A stretch of 54,828 nucleotides of DNA from Kitasatospora aureofaciens. GTDB taxonomy: Bacteria > Actinomycetota > Actinomycetes > Streptomycetales > Streptomycetaceae. Under the pieces are notes generated by a model. That model saw only the letters and a program-made list of their open reading frames with translations. It was not told where the DNA came from and did not search any database. Location of the stretch: the NCBI GenBank assembly GCA_000720845.1, contig JODU01000034.1:1-54828 (forward strand), in the 5' to 3' direction. Made by a program: the position numbers and the translations under genes. Below are positions 33,847 to 43,600 of the stretch, piece after piece (position 1 is the first letter of the stretch; each line of letters opens with the position of its first letter).

Positions 33847-35082
33847 TCAGGCCGCGTCGCGTTCGACGGGGCAGCTCATGCAGCGTGGGCCGCCGCGGCC
33901 GCGGCCCAGTTGGTCGCCCCGGATGCGCAGCACCTCGATGCCGTTGTCCTCCAGCATCCGGTTGCCGGCCTCGTTGACCTCGTAGGCGACGACCGTGCCG
34001 GGCGCGAGGGCCAGCAGGTTGCAGCCGTCGTTCCACTGTTCGCGCTGGGCGGCGTAGGAGTCCTGGGAGGTCTGGAGGACCCGGACGGAGTCCAGCTCCA
34101 GGGCCGCGCCGACGGCGGAGAAGAAGTCGGGGTTCTCCGTGACCTCGGGGGCGTCGCCGGTGCCCGGAGTGAGCGTCCAGGAGCGCAGGGCCCGGGGGTC
34201 GAGACCGGAGAAGAGGGTGAAGGCGTCGGTGTCCACCATGGTGAGCACCGTGTCCAGGTGCATCAGCGCCCGGGCCTTGGGCAGCTCGACCGCGATCACC
34301 CGCCGTGCCGAGCCCGCCCGGAACAGCCGCCGCGCCAGGATCTCCACACCGGCCGGAGTGGTGCGCTCGCCGAGGCCGACCAGGACCGCGCCGTTGCCTA
34401 TCACCTCGACGTCGCCGCCCTCGATGGCGGCCGGCGCCATGGCCTCGCCGTCGATCCAGCGGTGCGCGCGGGCCTCGGCGAACATCGGGTGGTAGGTGTA
34501 CACCGCCTCGTAGTTGACGGTCTCGGCCTTGCGCCCGGCCTTGGCCATCGGGTTCACCGAGACCCCGTCGTAGACCCAGCAGCTGCTGTCCCGGGTGAAC
34601 AGGGAGTTGGGCAGGGGCGGCAGGATGAAGTCGTCGTCCGCCAGGAGGTCCAGGCCCAGGGAGCGCAGCGGAGGGTGCCGCTCGCCCAGCGCCGTCGTCA
34701 GTTCCCGCTTGTTCAGGCCGCCGAGCAGGTGGGTGGCCAGTTCGTGCGGGCCCATGGCGGCCAGTACCGCCCGGGTCGCGGCGGCCAGGCCGGCACCGAG
34801 GTGGGGCTGCCGGTCGTCCAGGACGCGGGCGAAGAGGAAGTCCACCGCCTCGTCGAGCTTGACCGTCTCGGCGAGCAGGTCGTGCAGGAGATGGACGGTG
34901 ACGCCCCGCTCCCGCAGGAGTGCCTGGAAGGCCCGGTGCTCCTCCTGGGCGCGGGCCACCCACACGACGTCGTCGAAGAGCAGCTCGTCCTTGTTGGCCG
35001 GGGTCAGCCGCTCGAAGTCCAGGCCCGGTTCGTGCAGGACGACCTGCTTCAGCGCGCCGACCTCAGAATTCACATGGAACAT
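33847..35082 (-). CDS. arcA: Arginine deiminase
   Basis: A 411-aa pentein enzyme converting arginine to citrulline and ammonia. ADI motifs include FTRDSSCWVYDGVSVNPMAK, AIEGGDVEVIGNGAVLVGLGERTTPAG, ALMHLDTVLTMVD and the C-terminal GRGGPRCMSCP with the nucleophilic Cys. The ATG at 35082 follows AGGAGA. It is the first gene of the minus-strand operon (arginine deiminase, DDAH-like, ornithine monooxygenase), opposite the piperazate-synthase operon. No ornithine carbamoyltransferase or carbamate kinase follows, so this is not a standard arc energy operon; a precursor role is inferred. Confidence 0.93.
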   Translation of the reverse strand: MFHVNSEVGALKQVVLHEPGLDFERLTPANKDELLFDDVVWVARAQEEHRAFQALLRERGVTVHLLHDLLAETVKLDEAVDFLFARVLDDRQPHLGAGLAAATRAVLAAMGPHELATHLLGGLNKRELTTALGERHPPLRSLGLDLLADDDFILPPLPNSLFTRDSSCWVYDGVSVNPMAKAGRKAETVNYEAVYTYHPMFAEARAHRWIDGEAMAPAAIEGGDVEVIGNGAVLVGLGERTTPAGVEILARRLFRAGSARRVIAVELPKARALMHLDTVLTMVDTDAFTLFSGLDPRALRSWTLTPGTGDAPEVTENPDFFSAVGAALELDSVRVLQTSQDSYAAQREQWNDGCNLLALAPGTVVAYEVNEAGNRMLEDNGIEVLRIRGDQLGRGRGGPRCMSCPVERDAA

Positions 35083-35356
35083 GTTCTCTCCTGATCTCGA
35101 GCCTGGGCAGTGACTACTCGGCCAGCAATGTTGCCGCCGCTTCTTTCCTTTTCGTTATCGAATTCTTTTCGGCCAGTGCGACGGCGATTTCCGGACGAGA
35201 TCATTCAGTCCCGATCAACGCACCGCCGACCGACGCCGGCATCACCCGGGACGTTTTTTCCGAAGCCGGATCGATAACGACCCGAAATCTCCCGCGACTA
35301 GCTTCCTGGGCACCGCGAAGCCGCAGCTCACGCCGTAGCCGAAAGGAGCGGTAACG
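35083..35356. promoter_or_regulatory. Divergent promoter region of the two piperazate operons
   Basis: 274 bp separate the arginine deiminase and piperazate-synthase starts. AT-rich stretches (around 35140-35175 and 35255-35300) stand out. A possible -10, TAGCTT, lies near 35300 for the rightward operon, with no clear -35. The rightward gene has a strong AAAGGAG ribosome site. This is the natural target for the LmbU-family regulator. Confidence 0.6.
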
Positions 35357-36010
35357 ATGTTCGTCCCACCGCCCTACCGGGAGCCCGAGAGCTCCTGGCT
35401 GCTGGACCTGATCCGCACCAGCCCGCTCGCCCTGATGGTGTCGAACGGCGCCCGTGACGGCAGCCCGTTCGCCACCCACCTGCCCGTGATCCTGGACCCG
35501 GAGATCGACGGCCCGCACGCCGGCGACCTGTCCGGCACCACCCTGTACGGCCACATGAACAGGGCGAACCCGCACTGGGCCGCCCTGGAGACGGGCAGCC
35601 CGGCGCTGCTCACCTTCTCCGGACCGCACGCCTACGTGTCGCCGACGGTGTACGAGAAGACGCCGGCCGCACCGACGTGGGACTTCACCTCGGTGCACGC
35701 CCACGGCACCCTCGAGAAGATCGAGGAAGAGGCGCCCGGCGAACGGACGCTGCACGTGGTGACGTCGACCGTGCTCGCCTTCGAAAAGGAATTCGGCGCC
35801 GACTGGGACATGACCGAGTCCCTTTCCTATTTCCGGCAGATCCTGCCCGGCGTCGGGGCCTTCCGTTTCACCATCACCGGCGCCAACGGAATGTTCAAAC
35901 TCAGCCAGGAACAGGGCCGAGAGGTACGCGAACGCGTACACCGGTCCTTTGCCGAGCGCGGCTGCACCCGGCACCGCGCCACCGCCGAACTCATGAGCAG
36001 GTTGCCGTGA
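35357..36010 (+). CDS. Piperazate synthase (PaiB-like heme enzyme, KtzT/HmtC type)
   Basis: A 217-aa split-barrel protein that general pipelines would call an FMN-binding negative regulator (PaiB). It shows MFVPPPYREPESSWLLDLIR, LALMVSNG, ATHLPVI and LYGHMNRANPHWAAL. Piperazate synthases are PaiB homologues that bind heme b and form the N-N bond of piperazic acid from N5-hydroxyornithine. H66 in GHMNRANP lies where I recall the KtzT/PipS heme-ligand His (65). With an ornithine N-monooxygenase in the divergent operon, the enzyme reading is far more likely than a repressor. It heads the operon to NRPS1. Confidence 0.85.
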   Translation: MFVPPPYREPESSWLLDLIRTSPLALMVSNGARDGSPFATHLPVILDPEIDGPHAGDLSGTTLYGHMNRANPHWAALETGSPALLTFSGPHAYVSPTVYEKTPAAPTWDFTSVHAHGTLEKIEEEAPGERTLHVVTSTVLAFEKEFGADWDMTESLSYFRQILPGVGAFRFTITGANGMFKLSQEQGREVRERVHRSFAERGCTRHRATAELMSRLP

Positions 36011-36147
36011 TCCCTCCCATGATCGACCTGGGTCTGCGCCACACGTCCCTGACCGCCGCCCGGCTCATCTCGTCGGGCCTGCGCCGGGTCTCCCGCCGCC
36101 GTACCGAGCGCCGTGCCGCGCCCATGCGCCGAGCGGACACGCGCTGA
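36007..36147 (+). CDS. Small basic ORF coupled to piperazate synthase
   Basis: A 46-aa ORF whose GTG overlaps the previous stop in GTGA: VIPPMIDLGLRHTSLTAARL, then a very Arg-rich end (RRVSRRRTERR…). About 90% of its third codon positions are G or C, as in the neighbours, which argues for translation. An ATG at 36019 would give 42 aa. I recognise no family. A short hydrophobic start with a basic tail could be a membrane-associated or protein-binding peptide. It may also be a chance ORF. Confidence 0.4.
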   Translation: MIPPMIDLGLRHTSLTAARLISSGLRRVSRRRTERRAAPMRRADTR

Positions 36148-36208
36148 CGGCCCGAGGCCCGTCCGGTCCCCAGCCATCCACCCACGAGTGTGAGACGAGG
36201 TACAGCCG

Positions 36209-37639
36209 ATGAACCATCGGACCGTGACCGCACCGGAACCGGCCGCCGTACCGGGCGAGCGGCCCCCGACCGGCGCGCAGGCGGAGCTGCTGCGCGCCGG
36301 CATGGACACCCTGCACCACGCCGACCCCGAACTCGCCGCGCTGCTGGACGCCGAGGTCGAGCAGCAGAACTCCACCCTGGCGATGGTCGCCTCGGCGAGC
36401 ACCGCCGACCCCACCGTCCTCGCGGTGGGTGGCGCGGCCCTGTCGAACGTGACCGCCGAGGGCTACCCGGGCGCCCGGTACCACCCGGGGGCGCGGCAGT
36501 TCGACGAGGTGGAGCGGTTGGCGGTGGAGCGCGCCAAGCAGCTCTTCGGCGCGCGCTACGCCAACGTCCAGCCGCACTCCTGCTCCTCCGCCAACCTCGC
36601 GGTGCTCTCGGCGCTGCTGCGCCCCGGCGACACGCTGCTGGGCCTGGACCTCGACGCGGGCGGCCACCTCACGCACGGCTCCCGGGCCTCGGTGAGCGGC
36701 CGCCACTACCGCGCGGTCTCCTACGGCCTGGACCACCGGGGGCTCATCGACTTCACCCAGGTCGCGGAACTCGCCCGGGAACACCGGCCGCGGGTGCTGA
36801 TCGCCGGCGCCAGCGCCTACCCGCGCACCGTCGACTTCGCCCGGTTCCGGGAGATCGCCGACAGTGTGGGCGCGTACCTGCTCGCCGACATCTCCCACAT
36901 CGCCGGGCTGGTCGCCACGGGCCTGCACCCGAGCCCGGTCGACGTCGCGCACCTCACCACGACCAGTACCTACAAGCAACTGGCCGGCCCGCGCGGCGGG
37001 TTGATCCTCGCCGGGCGGGACTTCGACGCCCCGGGCCCCGACGGCCGCACCCCGCTGCACCGGCTGATGCAGCGAGCGGTCTTCCCGCAGTCCCAGGGCA
37101 CGCCGAGTCCGGCGTCGATCGCGGCCAAGGCCCGCGCCTTCGCCGTGGCGTCCGAACCCGCGTTCCGGGAGACGGCCGAGCTGATCGTGGCCGACGCGCG
37201 GGCGCTCGCCGCCGAGCTGTCCGCCCTGGGGCACCGGATCCTGACCGGGGGCACCGACAACCACATGGTGCTGATGGACGTCACCGGCACCGGTCTGACC
37301 GGGGTGACCGCCGAGCGCGCCCTGGAGGAGTGCGGGATCCTCGCCAACCGCAACCGCATCCCCGGCGACACCCGGCCGCCTCTGGTCACCAGCGGGCTGC
37401 GGCTGGGCACCAACATCCTCGCGCAGCGCGGAATGGGACCGGCTCAGATGGGGGCCTGTGCGCAGCTGCTGCATCTGGTGCTGACCGGCACCCGCCTGGT
37501 CTCCGACACCACCTACCGGATCGACCCGGCGCTCGTCACCACCGTCCGCGAGGAGGTCCGGTGGCTGTGCGCCCGCAACCCCCTGCCCATCGACACCGGC
37601 GCCGGCGCCCCGGTTTCCCTGATCGGAGTGGGACCATGA
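36209..37639 (+). CDS. SHMT-like PLP enzyme, catalytically divergent
   Basis: A 476-aa fold-type I PLP protein that aligns along its length with serine hydroxymethyltransferase (TAEGYPGARY, ANVQPHS, GGHLTHGS, ADISHIAGLV, GPRGG). The PLP Lys is K256 and D227 and H230 are kept. The SHMT catalytic Glu (ASEN in E. coli, E57) is A63, Y55 is T65, Y65 is T82, and the His before the PLP Lys is Y255. Ordinary hydroxymethyl transfer is thus unlikely. SHMT relatives in natural-product clusters act as threonine transaldolases or alpha-methylserine synthases, so a special amino-acid building block is inferred. It overlaps NRPS1 by ATGA. Confidence 0.88.
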   Translation: MNHRTVTAPEPAAVPGERPPTGAQAELLRAGMDTLHHADPELAALLDAEVEQQNSTLAMVASASTADPTVLAVGGAALSNVTAEGYPGARYHPGARQFDEVERLAVERAKQLFGARYANVQPHSCSSANLAVLSALLRPGDTLLGLDLDAGGHLTHGSRASVSGRHYRAVSYGLDHRGLIDFTQVAELAREHRPRVLIAGASAYPRTVDFARFREIADSVGAYLLADISHIAGLVATGLHPSPVDVAHLTTTSTYKQLAGPRGGLILAGRDFDAPGPDGRTPLHRLMQRAVFPQSQGTPSPASIAAKARAFAVASEPAFRETAELIVADARALAAELSALGHRILTGGTDNHMVLMDVTGTGLTGVTAERALEECGILANRNRIPGDTRPPLVTSGLRLGTNILAQRGMGPAQMGACAQLLHLVLTGTRLVSDTTYRIDPALVTTVREEVRWLCARNPLPIDTGAGAPVSLIGVGP

Positions 37640-40600
37640 CCCCAGACCGCAGCCCCGCCGCCGGCGCTCCGTCGGCGACACCGGCACCGACACCCGCACC
37701 CACGCCCGCCACCGGCCCGGCCGCCGACGCCTCGGTGCCCTGGCCGCCGGCCCTGCTCCCGACGGACGCCCCGCGACGCCCCGGCGCCGTCCCGTGGGCC
37801 TCGGCCGTGCTCGACGCCCCGCTGCCGGCGGGGGCGGACCCGGAGCTGTCGGCCGCCGCGCTCGCCGCGCTGCTGTACCGCTGCACCGGCCAGGAACGCA
37901 TGGCCCTGGCCGGCCCGGACGGCGAGCTGCGCTTCCGGATCACCGACGGGGCAACCCTGCGGGACCTCGCCGCGAACGCCACCCGGGCGGCCGCCACCGG
38001 CGCTACGACGGTGGCCTTCGCCGCGGGCCCCGATCCCGCCCCGCACGGAGCGCCCTTCGAGCTGGTCGTGTCGGTCCAGGGCGACACGGTCCGGCTCCGC
38101 CACGACCCTGAGCTGTTCGAGCGGGGCACGGCGGCCCGGCTGCTGGCCCACTACGGCACGCTCCTGGCCGACGCGCTGGCGCACCCGGCGCGTCCGGTGA
38201 GCCGGCTGCGGCTGCTCACCGACGCCGAGCTGCGCACCACGCTCGTCGAGTGGAACGACACGGCCACCGACCTGCCCGCCCAGGGCTGTCTGCACGAGGC
38301 CTTCGAGGCACGGGCGGACGCGGCGCCCGACGCGGTGGCCGTCGTACAGGGCGCCGACCGCCTGACGTACGGCGAGGTCAACGCGGCGGCCAACCGCCTC
38401 GCCCACCACCTGCGCTCCCTCGGCGTCGGACCCGACGACCGGGTCGGACTCTGCCTGGACCGCTCGGCCCAGCTGCTGGTGGCCGAACTCGCGGTCCTCA
38501 AGGCGGGCGGCGCCTATGTGCCGCTCGACCCGGACTACCCGGCGTCGCGCATCGCCACGATGGTCACCGGCACCTCCTGCGCGGTGATGGTCAGCCGCAC
38601 GGACCTCACCGGCAACCTGCCCCGGACGGACGGCACCCCGCTGGTGCTGCTCGACCGGGACGCGGACCTGCTCCGCGAGCTGCCCGGGCACAACCCCGGA
38701 CGCCTCGCGGGCCCCGACCACCTCTGCTACATCATCCACACCTCCGGTTCGACCGGGGCGCCCAAGCCGATCGCGCTGCGCCACCGCGGTGTGCTGAACA
38801 ACGTCGCCGACCTCAACACCCGTTACGGCGTCGGCCCCGGCGACTCGGTGCTCGCGCTGTCCTCGCCGAGCTTCGACATGTCGGTGTACGAGTTCCTGGG
38901 CCTGACCGCCGCCGGCGGCACCGTGGTGGTGCCGGACGCCGGCCGCGCCAAGGACCCGGGGCACTGGGCGGAGCTGCTGGTCGCCGAGGACGTCACCGTC
39001 TGGAACTCCGCGCCGGCCCTGCTGGGCCTGCTCACCGACCACCTGGAGCAGACCGGCGCCGAGCCGCTGCCCCGGCTGCGGCTCGCGCTGCTCGGCGGCG
39101 ACTGGGTGCCGGTCACCCTGCCCGAGCGGGTGGCGGCCGTCGCTCCCGGGCTGCGGTTCGTGGTGATGGGCGGGGCCACCGAGTCCTCGATCCACTCCAC
39201 GATCTTCGAGGTGGACAAGACCGACCCGGAGTGGACGAGCATCCCCTACGGCCGCCCCATGGCCAACCAGCGCTGCTACATCCTCGACGACGCGATGCAG
39301 CCCGTGCCCCCCGGCGTGCCGGGCGAGCTGTACCTGGCGGGCACGGGTCTGGCCCGCGGCTACCTCGGCCAGCCCGAGCGGACCGCGGAGCGGTTCCTCA
39401 CCTGGTCGTACGGCGACGTGGTGCGCGACGAGCGGCTGTACCGCACCGGTGACGCCGCCCGGTTCGGTCCCGACGGCCTGATCGAGCTGATCGGCCGCAA
39501 GGACTTCCAGGTCAAGATCCACGGTCTGCGGGTGGAGCTGGGCGAGATCGAGAGCGTGCTGCGCTCCCACCCGGACGTACGGCAGAGCGTGGCCGTCGCC
39601 CGCGACAACCGGCTGGTCGCCTACGTGGTCGCCGAGGACGCCGGGCACGGCGGCGGTGTCGACACCGGCGCCCTGATCGACCTGGCCGCGCGCAGACTGC
39701 CCGACTACATGGTCCCGGCGGCCGTCGTCGCCCTGGAGCGGCTGCCGCTCACCCCGAACGGCAAGCTGGACCGGCTGGGTCTGCCCGAGCCGGAGTTCAC
39801 GTCCGCCGAGTACCGGGCGCCGCAGAGCGCCGAGGAGCGGGTCCTGACCGCCGTCTTCGCCGAGGTGCTGCACCAGGAGCGGGTCGGCGCCGACGACGAC
39901 TTCCTCGTCCTGGGCGGTGACAGCATCCGCGCCATCCAGGTCGTCACCCGGGCCCGGGCCCGCGGCGTGGAGGTCACCGCCCCGCTGGTGCTGAAGTGCC
40001 GTACCGCGGCCCGGCTGGCGGCCGTGGCCACCGGCACGGACTTCACCGCGGAGCTGCTGCCGTCGACGCCCCTGGCCGACCCGGAGTCCGCGGAGTTCCT
40101 GGCCTGGCGGGGCCGTTACCCGGGGCTGTCCGACATCTGGCCGCTGACCGCGCTCCAGTCCGGGATCCTGTTCGAGTCCGCGCTGAGCGACACCGGTTAC
40201 GACGCCTACCAGATGCAGACCGTCTTCCACCTCTCCGGCCCCGTGGACGCCGGACGGATGCGCGCGGCCGGCCAGGCGCTGCTCGACCGGTACGCCAATC
40301 TGCGCGTCGCCTTCGTCCCGGACGCCGACGACACCCTGGTCCAGCTGGTGGTGGACGGCGTCGAACTGCCCTGGCGCGAGATCGACTTCGGCGCTCTGTC
40401 CGAGGACGACCGCGAACGGGCGATGCGCGCGTTCCTGGCCGAGGACTACGCCGACCACTTCGACCGCACCCGCCCACCGCTGCTGCGGCTGACGCTGGTC
40501 CGGCTCGGCGAGGAGCGCTACGACGTCGTCCTGACCACCCACCACGTACTGGTCGACGGCTGGTCCGAGCCGATCCTGATGCAGGACCTGCTGCGCCTGT

Positions 40601-43600
40601 ACGCGACCGGCGGCGACGCCTCCGCGCTGCCCGCGGTGCGCGGGTTCCGGGACTTCCTGGCCTGGCTGGGCCGGCGGGACCAGGACGCCTCGGCCCGGGT
40701 CTGGGGCGAGGAGCTGGCCGGTCTGGACGGGCCGACGCTGCTGGTACCGGGCGCCCCCCGGGTCGCCGCCCGCGGCGCCGGGGAACGGGCCGTCGCGCTC
40801 ACCGCGGCCGAGGCCCGCCTCCTCGGCCGGCGCGCCGTGGAACTGGGCGTCACCGTCAACACGCTGGTCCAGGGCGCGTGGGCGGTGCTGCTCGGGGCGC
40901 TCACCGGCCGCGAGGACGTGGTGTTCGGCGCGACCGTCTCCGGCCGTCCCGGGGCGCTGCCGGGCGTGGAGTCCATGGTCGGCCTGTTCATCAACACCCT
41001 GCCGGTGCGCGTCCGGTGCGCTCCCGGTGACACCCTCGCCGATCTGCTGACCGGTCTGCAGTCCCGCCAGGCGGCGCTGCTCGACCACCATCACCACAGC
41101 CTGTCCGACCTGCACCGGCAGACCGGCCTGGACGCCCTGTTCGACACCCTGGTGGCGTTCCAGTCGTACCCGGTGGACCGGGCCGGGATCGCCGAGGCGA
41201 GCGCCGCGGCCGGCGTCGAGGTGACGGGCGTGGACGCCGAGGGCGCGGCCGGCTATCCGCTGGCGCTGATCGTGGAGACCGACCCGGGGCTGCGGCTGAC
41301 CCTTCAGTACCACCGGGAGATCCTCGCCGAGGAGGCGGTGGAGGCCGTCGCCGCCCGGCTGCACCAGGTGCTGTGCGCGCTCGCCGAGGACCCCGCGCGG
41401 CGGGTCGGCGCGCTGGACCTGCTGCTGACGGCCGAGCGGGAACGGCTCGACGGCGCGGGTGCGGCCGGTGCGGGACAGGCCGGCGCCGGGCAGGGGCACG
41501 CGGCGGTGCGCGCGGAGGAGGCGCCGCCGCGGGAGCCGCTGCCGCTGCTGGTCGAACGCTGGGCGCGGGACACTCCCGACGCCGTGGCGGTGACCTCGGA
41601 GGGGGTCTCGCTGAGCTACCGGGAGCTGAACACGTGGGCGAACCGGCTCGCGCACCAGCTGATCCGGCACGGGGTGGGTCCCGAGTCCGTGGTCGCGCTG
41701 GACGTGCCGCGCTCCGTGCAGCTGGCGGTCGCCGTGCTGGGCGTCCTGAAGTCCGGCGCCGCGTTCGTGGTGGCCGGGCCGGGCGACACGCCCGTGCCCG
41801 TCGCCGAGTTCGTGCGGCGCTCGGACGTGGACGAACTCGGTGCGCAGCCCTCGTACCCCACGGACGACGCCGACCCGGCGCGGCGCGAGCTGCGGGCCCC
41901 GCTCGACCCGGGGCACCTGGCCTGGCTGCGCCGGCCGTACGCGGCCGACGGCGGGCCGGACGTGGTGGCGGTGGACCACCGGGCCCTGGCCGACGGCGCG
42001 GAGCGGTTCGCCTCGGTCGCGGGCCTGGTGCCGGGCACCCGGCTGCTGGCGGCCTCGCCGCACGACGACGCGATGCTGTTCGAGGTGGTCGCGGCGCTGG
42101 TCTGCGGTGCCGGTGTGAAGGTGCCGACCGAGATCGGCACGTTCGGCCGGGACTGGGGCTGGACCGGTGACGTGATCGCCACGGTCGCCCCGTTCTTCAC
42201 CGAGGCCCTCAACCGCGCGGGCCGCGCCCTGTACGCCGGCACGGTGGTCCTCACCGGGGACACCCTGCCCGAGGCACTGGTGCGGCGGGTGCGGGAGCTG
42301 ATACCGGGGGCGCGGGTGGTGGGTGCGTACGGCCCCGCGGGGACCGGCACGGCGCTGCACGTCCCGGACGCCTCCACGCGGGTACTGCCGGCCGGCCCGG
42401 CCCGGGCGTACGTGCTGGACTCGGCGCTGCGCCCGGTCCCGGCGGGCGTGACGGGTGAGCTGTACATCGGCGGCGCGGTGGCGCGCGGGTGGCCCGGGCG
42501 GCCCGGTGACACCGCGCTGCGGTTCCTGCCGGACCCCTTCGGTCCGGCCGGGGCCCGGATGTACCGCACCGGGGACCTCGCCCGACGGTGCGACGACGGT
42601 GCGCTGGAGTACGCCGGACACGGCGGGCCGTGGGCCCGGGTGGGCGGGCAGCGCGTCCCGGTCACCGGGGTCACGGCCGCGCTGGCCGCGCATCCCCAGG
42701 TCGCCCATGCCGTGGCGGTGGTCCGCGAGGACGCCGGTCCGGACGGCGCGGACGGGCTCGTCGGCTATGTCTCGCCGGTGCGCGACGGCCGGGTGGACGC
42801 CGGGCAGGTACGGGAGTTCGTCGCCGGGCGGCTGCCGGACGCCGCCGTGCCGGTGGCGGTCGTGGTCCTGGACGAGCTGCCGCTGACGCCGGCGGGTTCG
42901 GTGGACCGGGCCGCGCTGCCCGCGCCGGCCACCGCCGCGCCCGCCCCGGCGGACGGGGGCGCACCGGCGGCCACCGGCCGGCAGGAGGCGCTCTGCGAGC
43001 TGATCGCGGACGTCCTGGGGGTGGAACGGGTGGGCGTCGGGGACGACTTCTTCACCCTCGGCTGCAACTCCCTCAAGGCCACCCGCATCATCGGCCGGAT
43101 GCGTCGCACCCTCGGCGTCGAGGTCACCATCCGGCAGCTCTTCCAGTACCCGAACGTCGCGGACCTCTCCGGCCACCTGCGGCCCGCCACCGCCAAGAGC
43201 CGCCCGAGCCTGGGCGGCACCCTGCGGCGGATGGCGCAGCGGGACGGCGAGGGCACCGCACAGGCGGCCCGGCAGATCCGCCAGAACACGAAGGAACAGG
43301 TGACGGTCATGCGTGAGAACGCCAAGCAGGACGCCCGGCAGCTCAAGGAGCAGCTCGTCGAGCGGACCCGGGACCAGTACGGGGCGGGCTTCCAGGCCCG
43401 GCTCATGGAGGACGTCGAGGAGCGGGTCCGCGCGGGGGTGCAGCACGGGTCGGGCAGGCCGAAGGGGCGGGACGCCAAGGAGACGCAGAAGCTGCTGAAG
43501 CGGATGCTGGAGCGGTTCGGCGACCAGGTCCGCGACGCCGGCCAGGACCGCGTCCTGTCGGAGGACGACCTGGCCAAGGCACAGGGTCTGCTGAACACCA

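Noticed and set aside
35357..36010. Calling this gene a PaiB-type transcriptional repressor
   Set aside because: The fold fits, but the ornithine N-oxygenase and NRPS context favours the piperazate synthase branch of the same fold.
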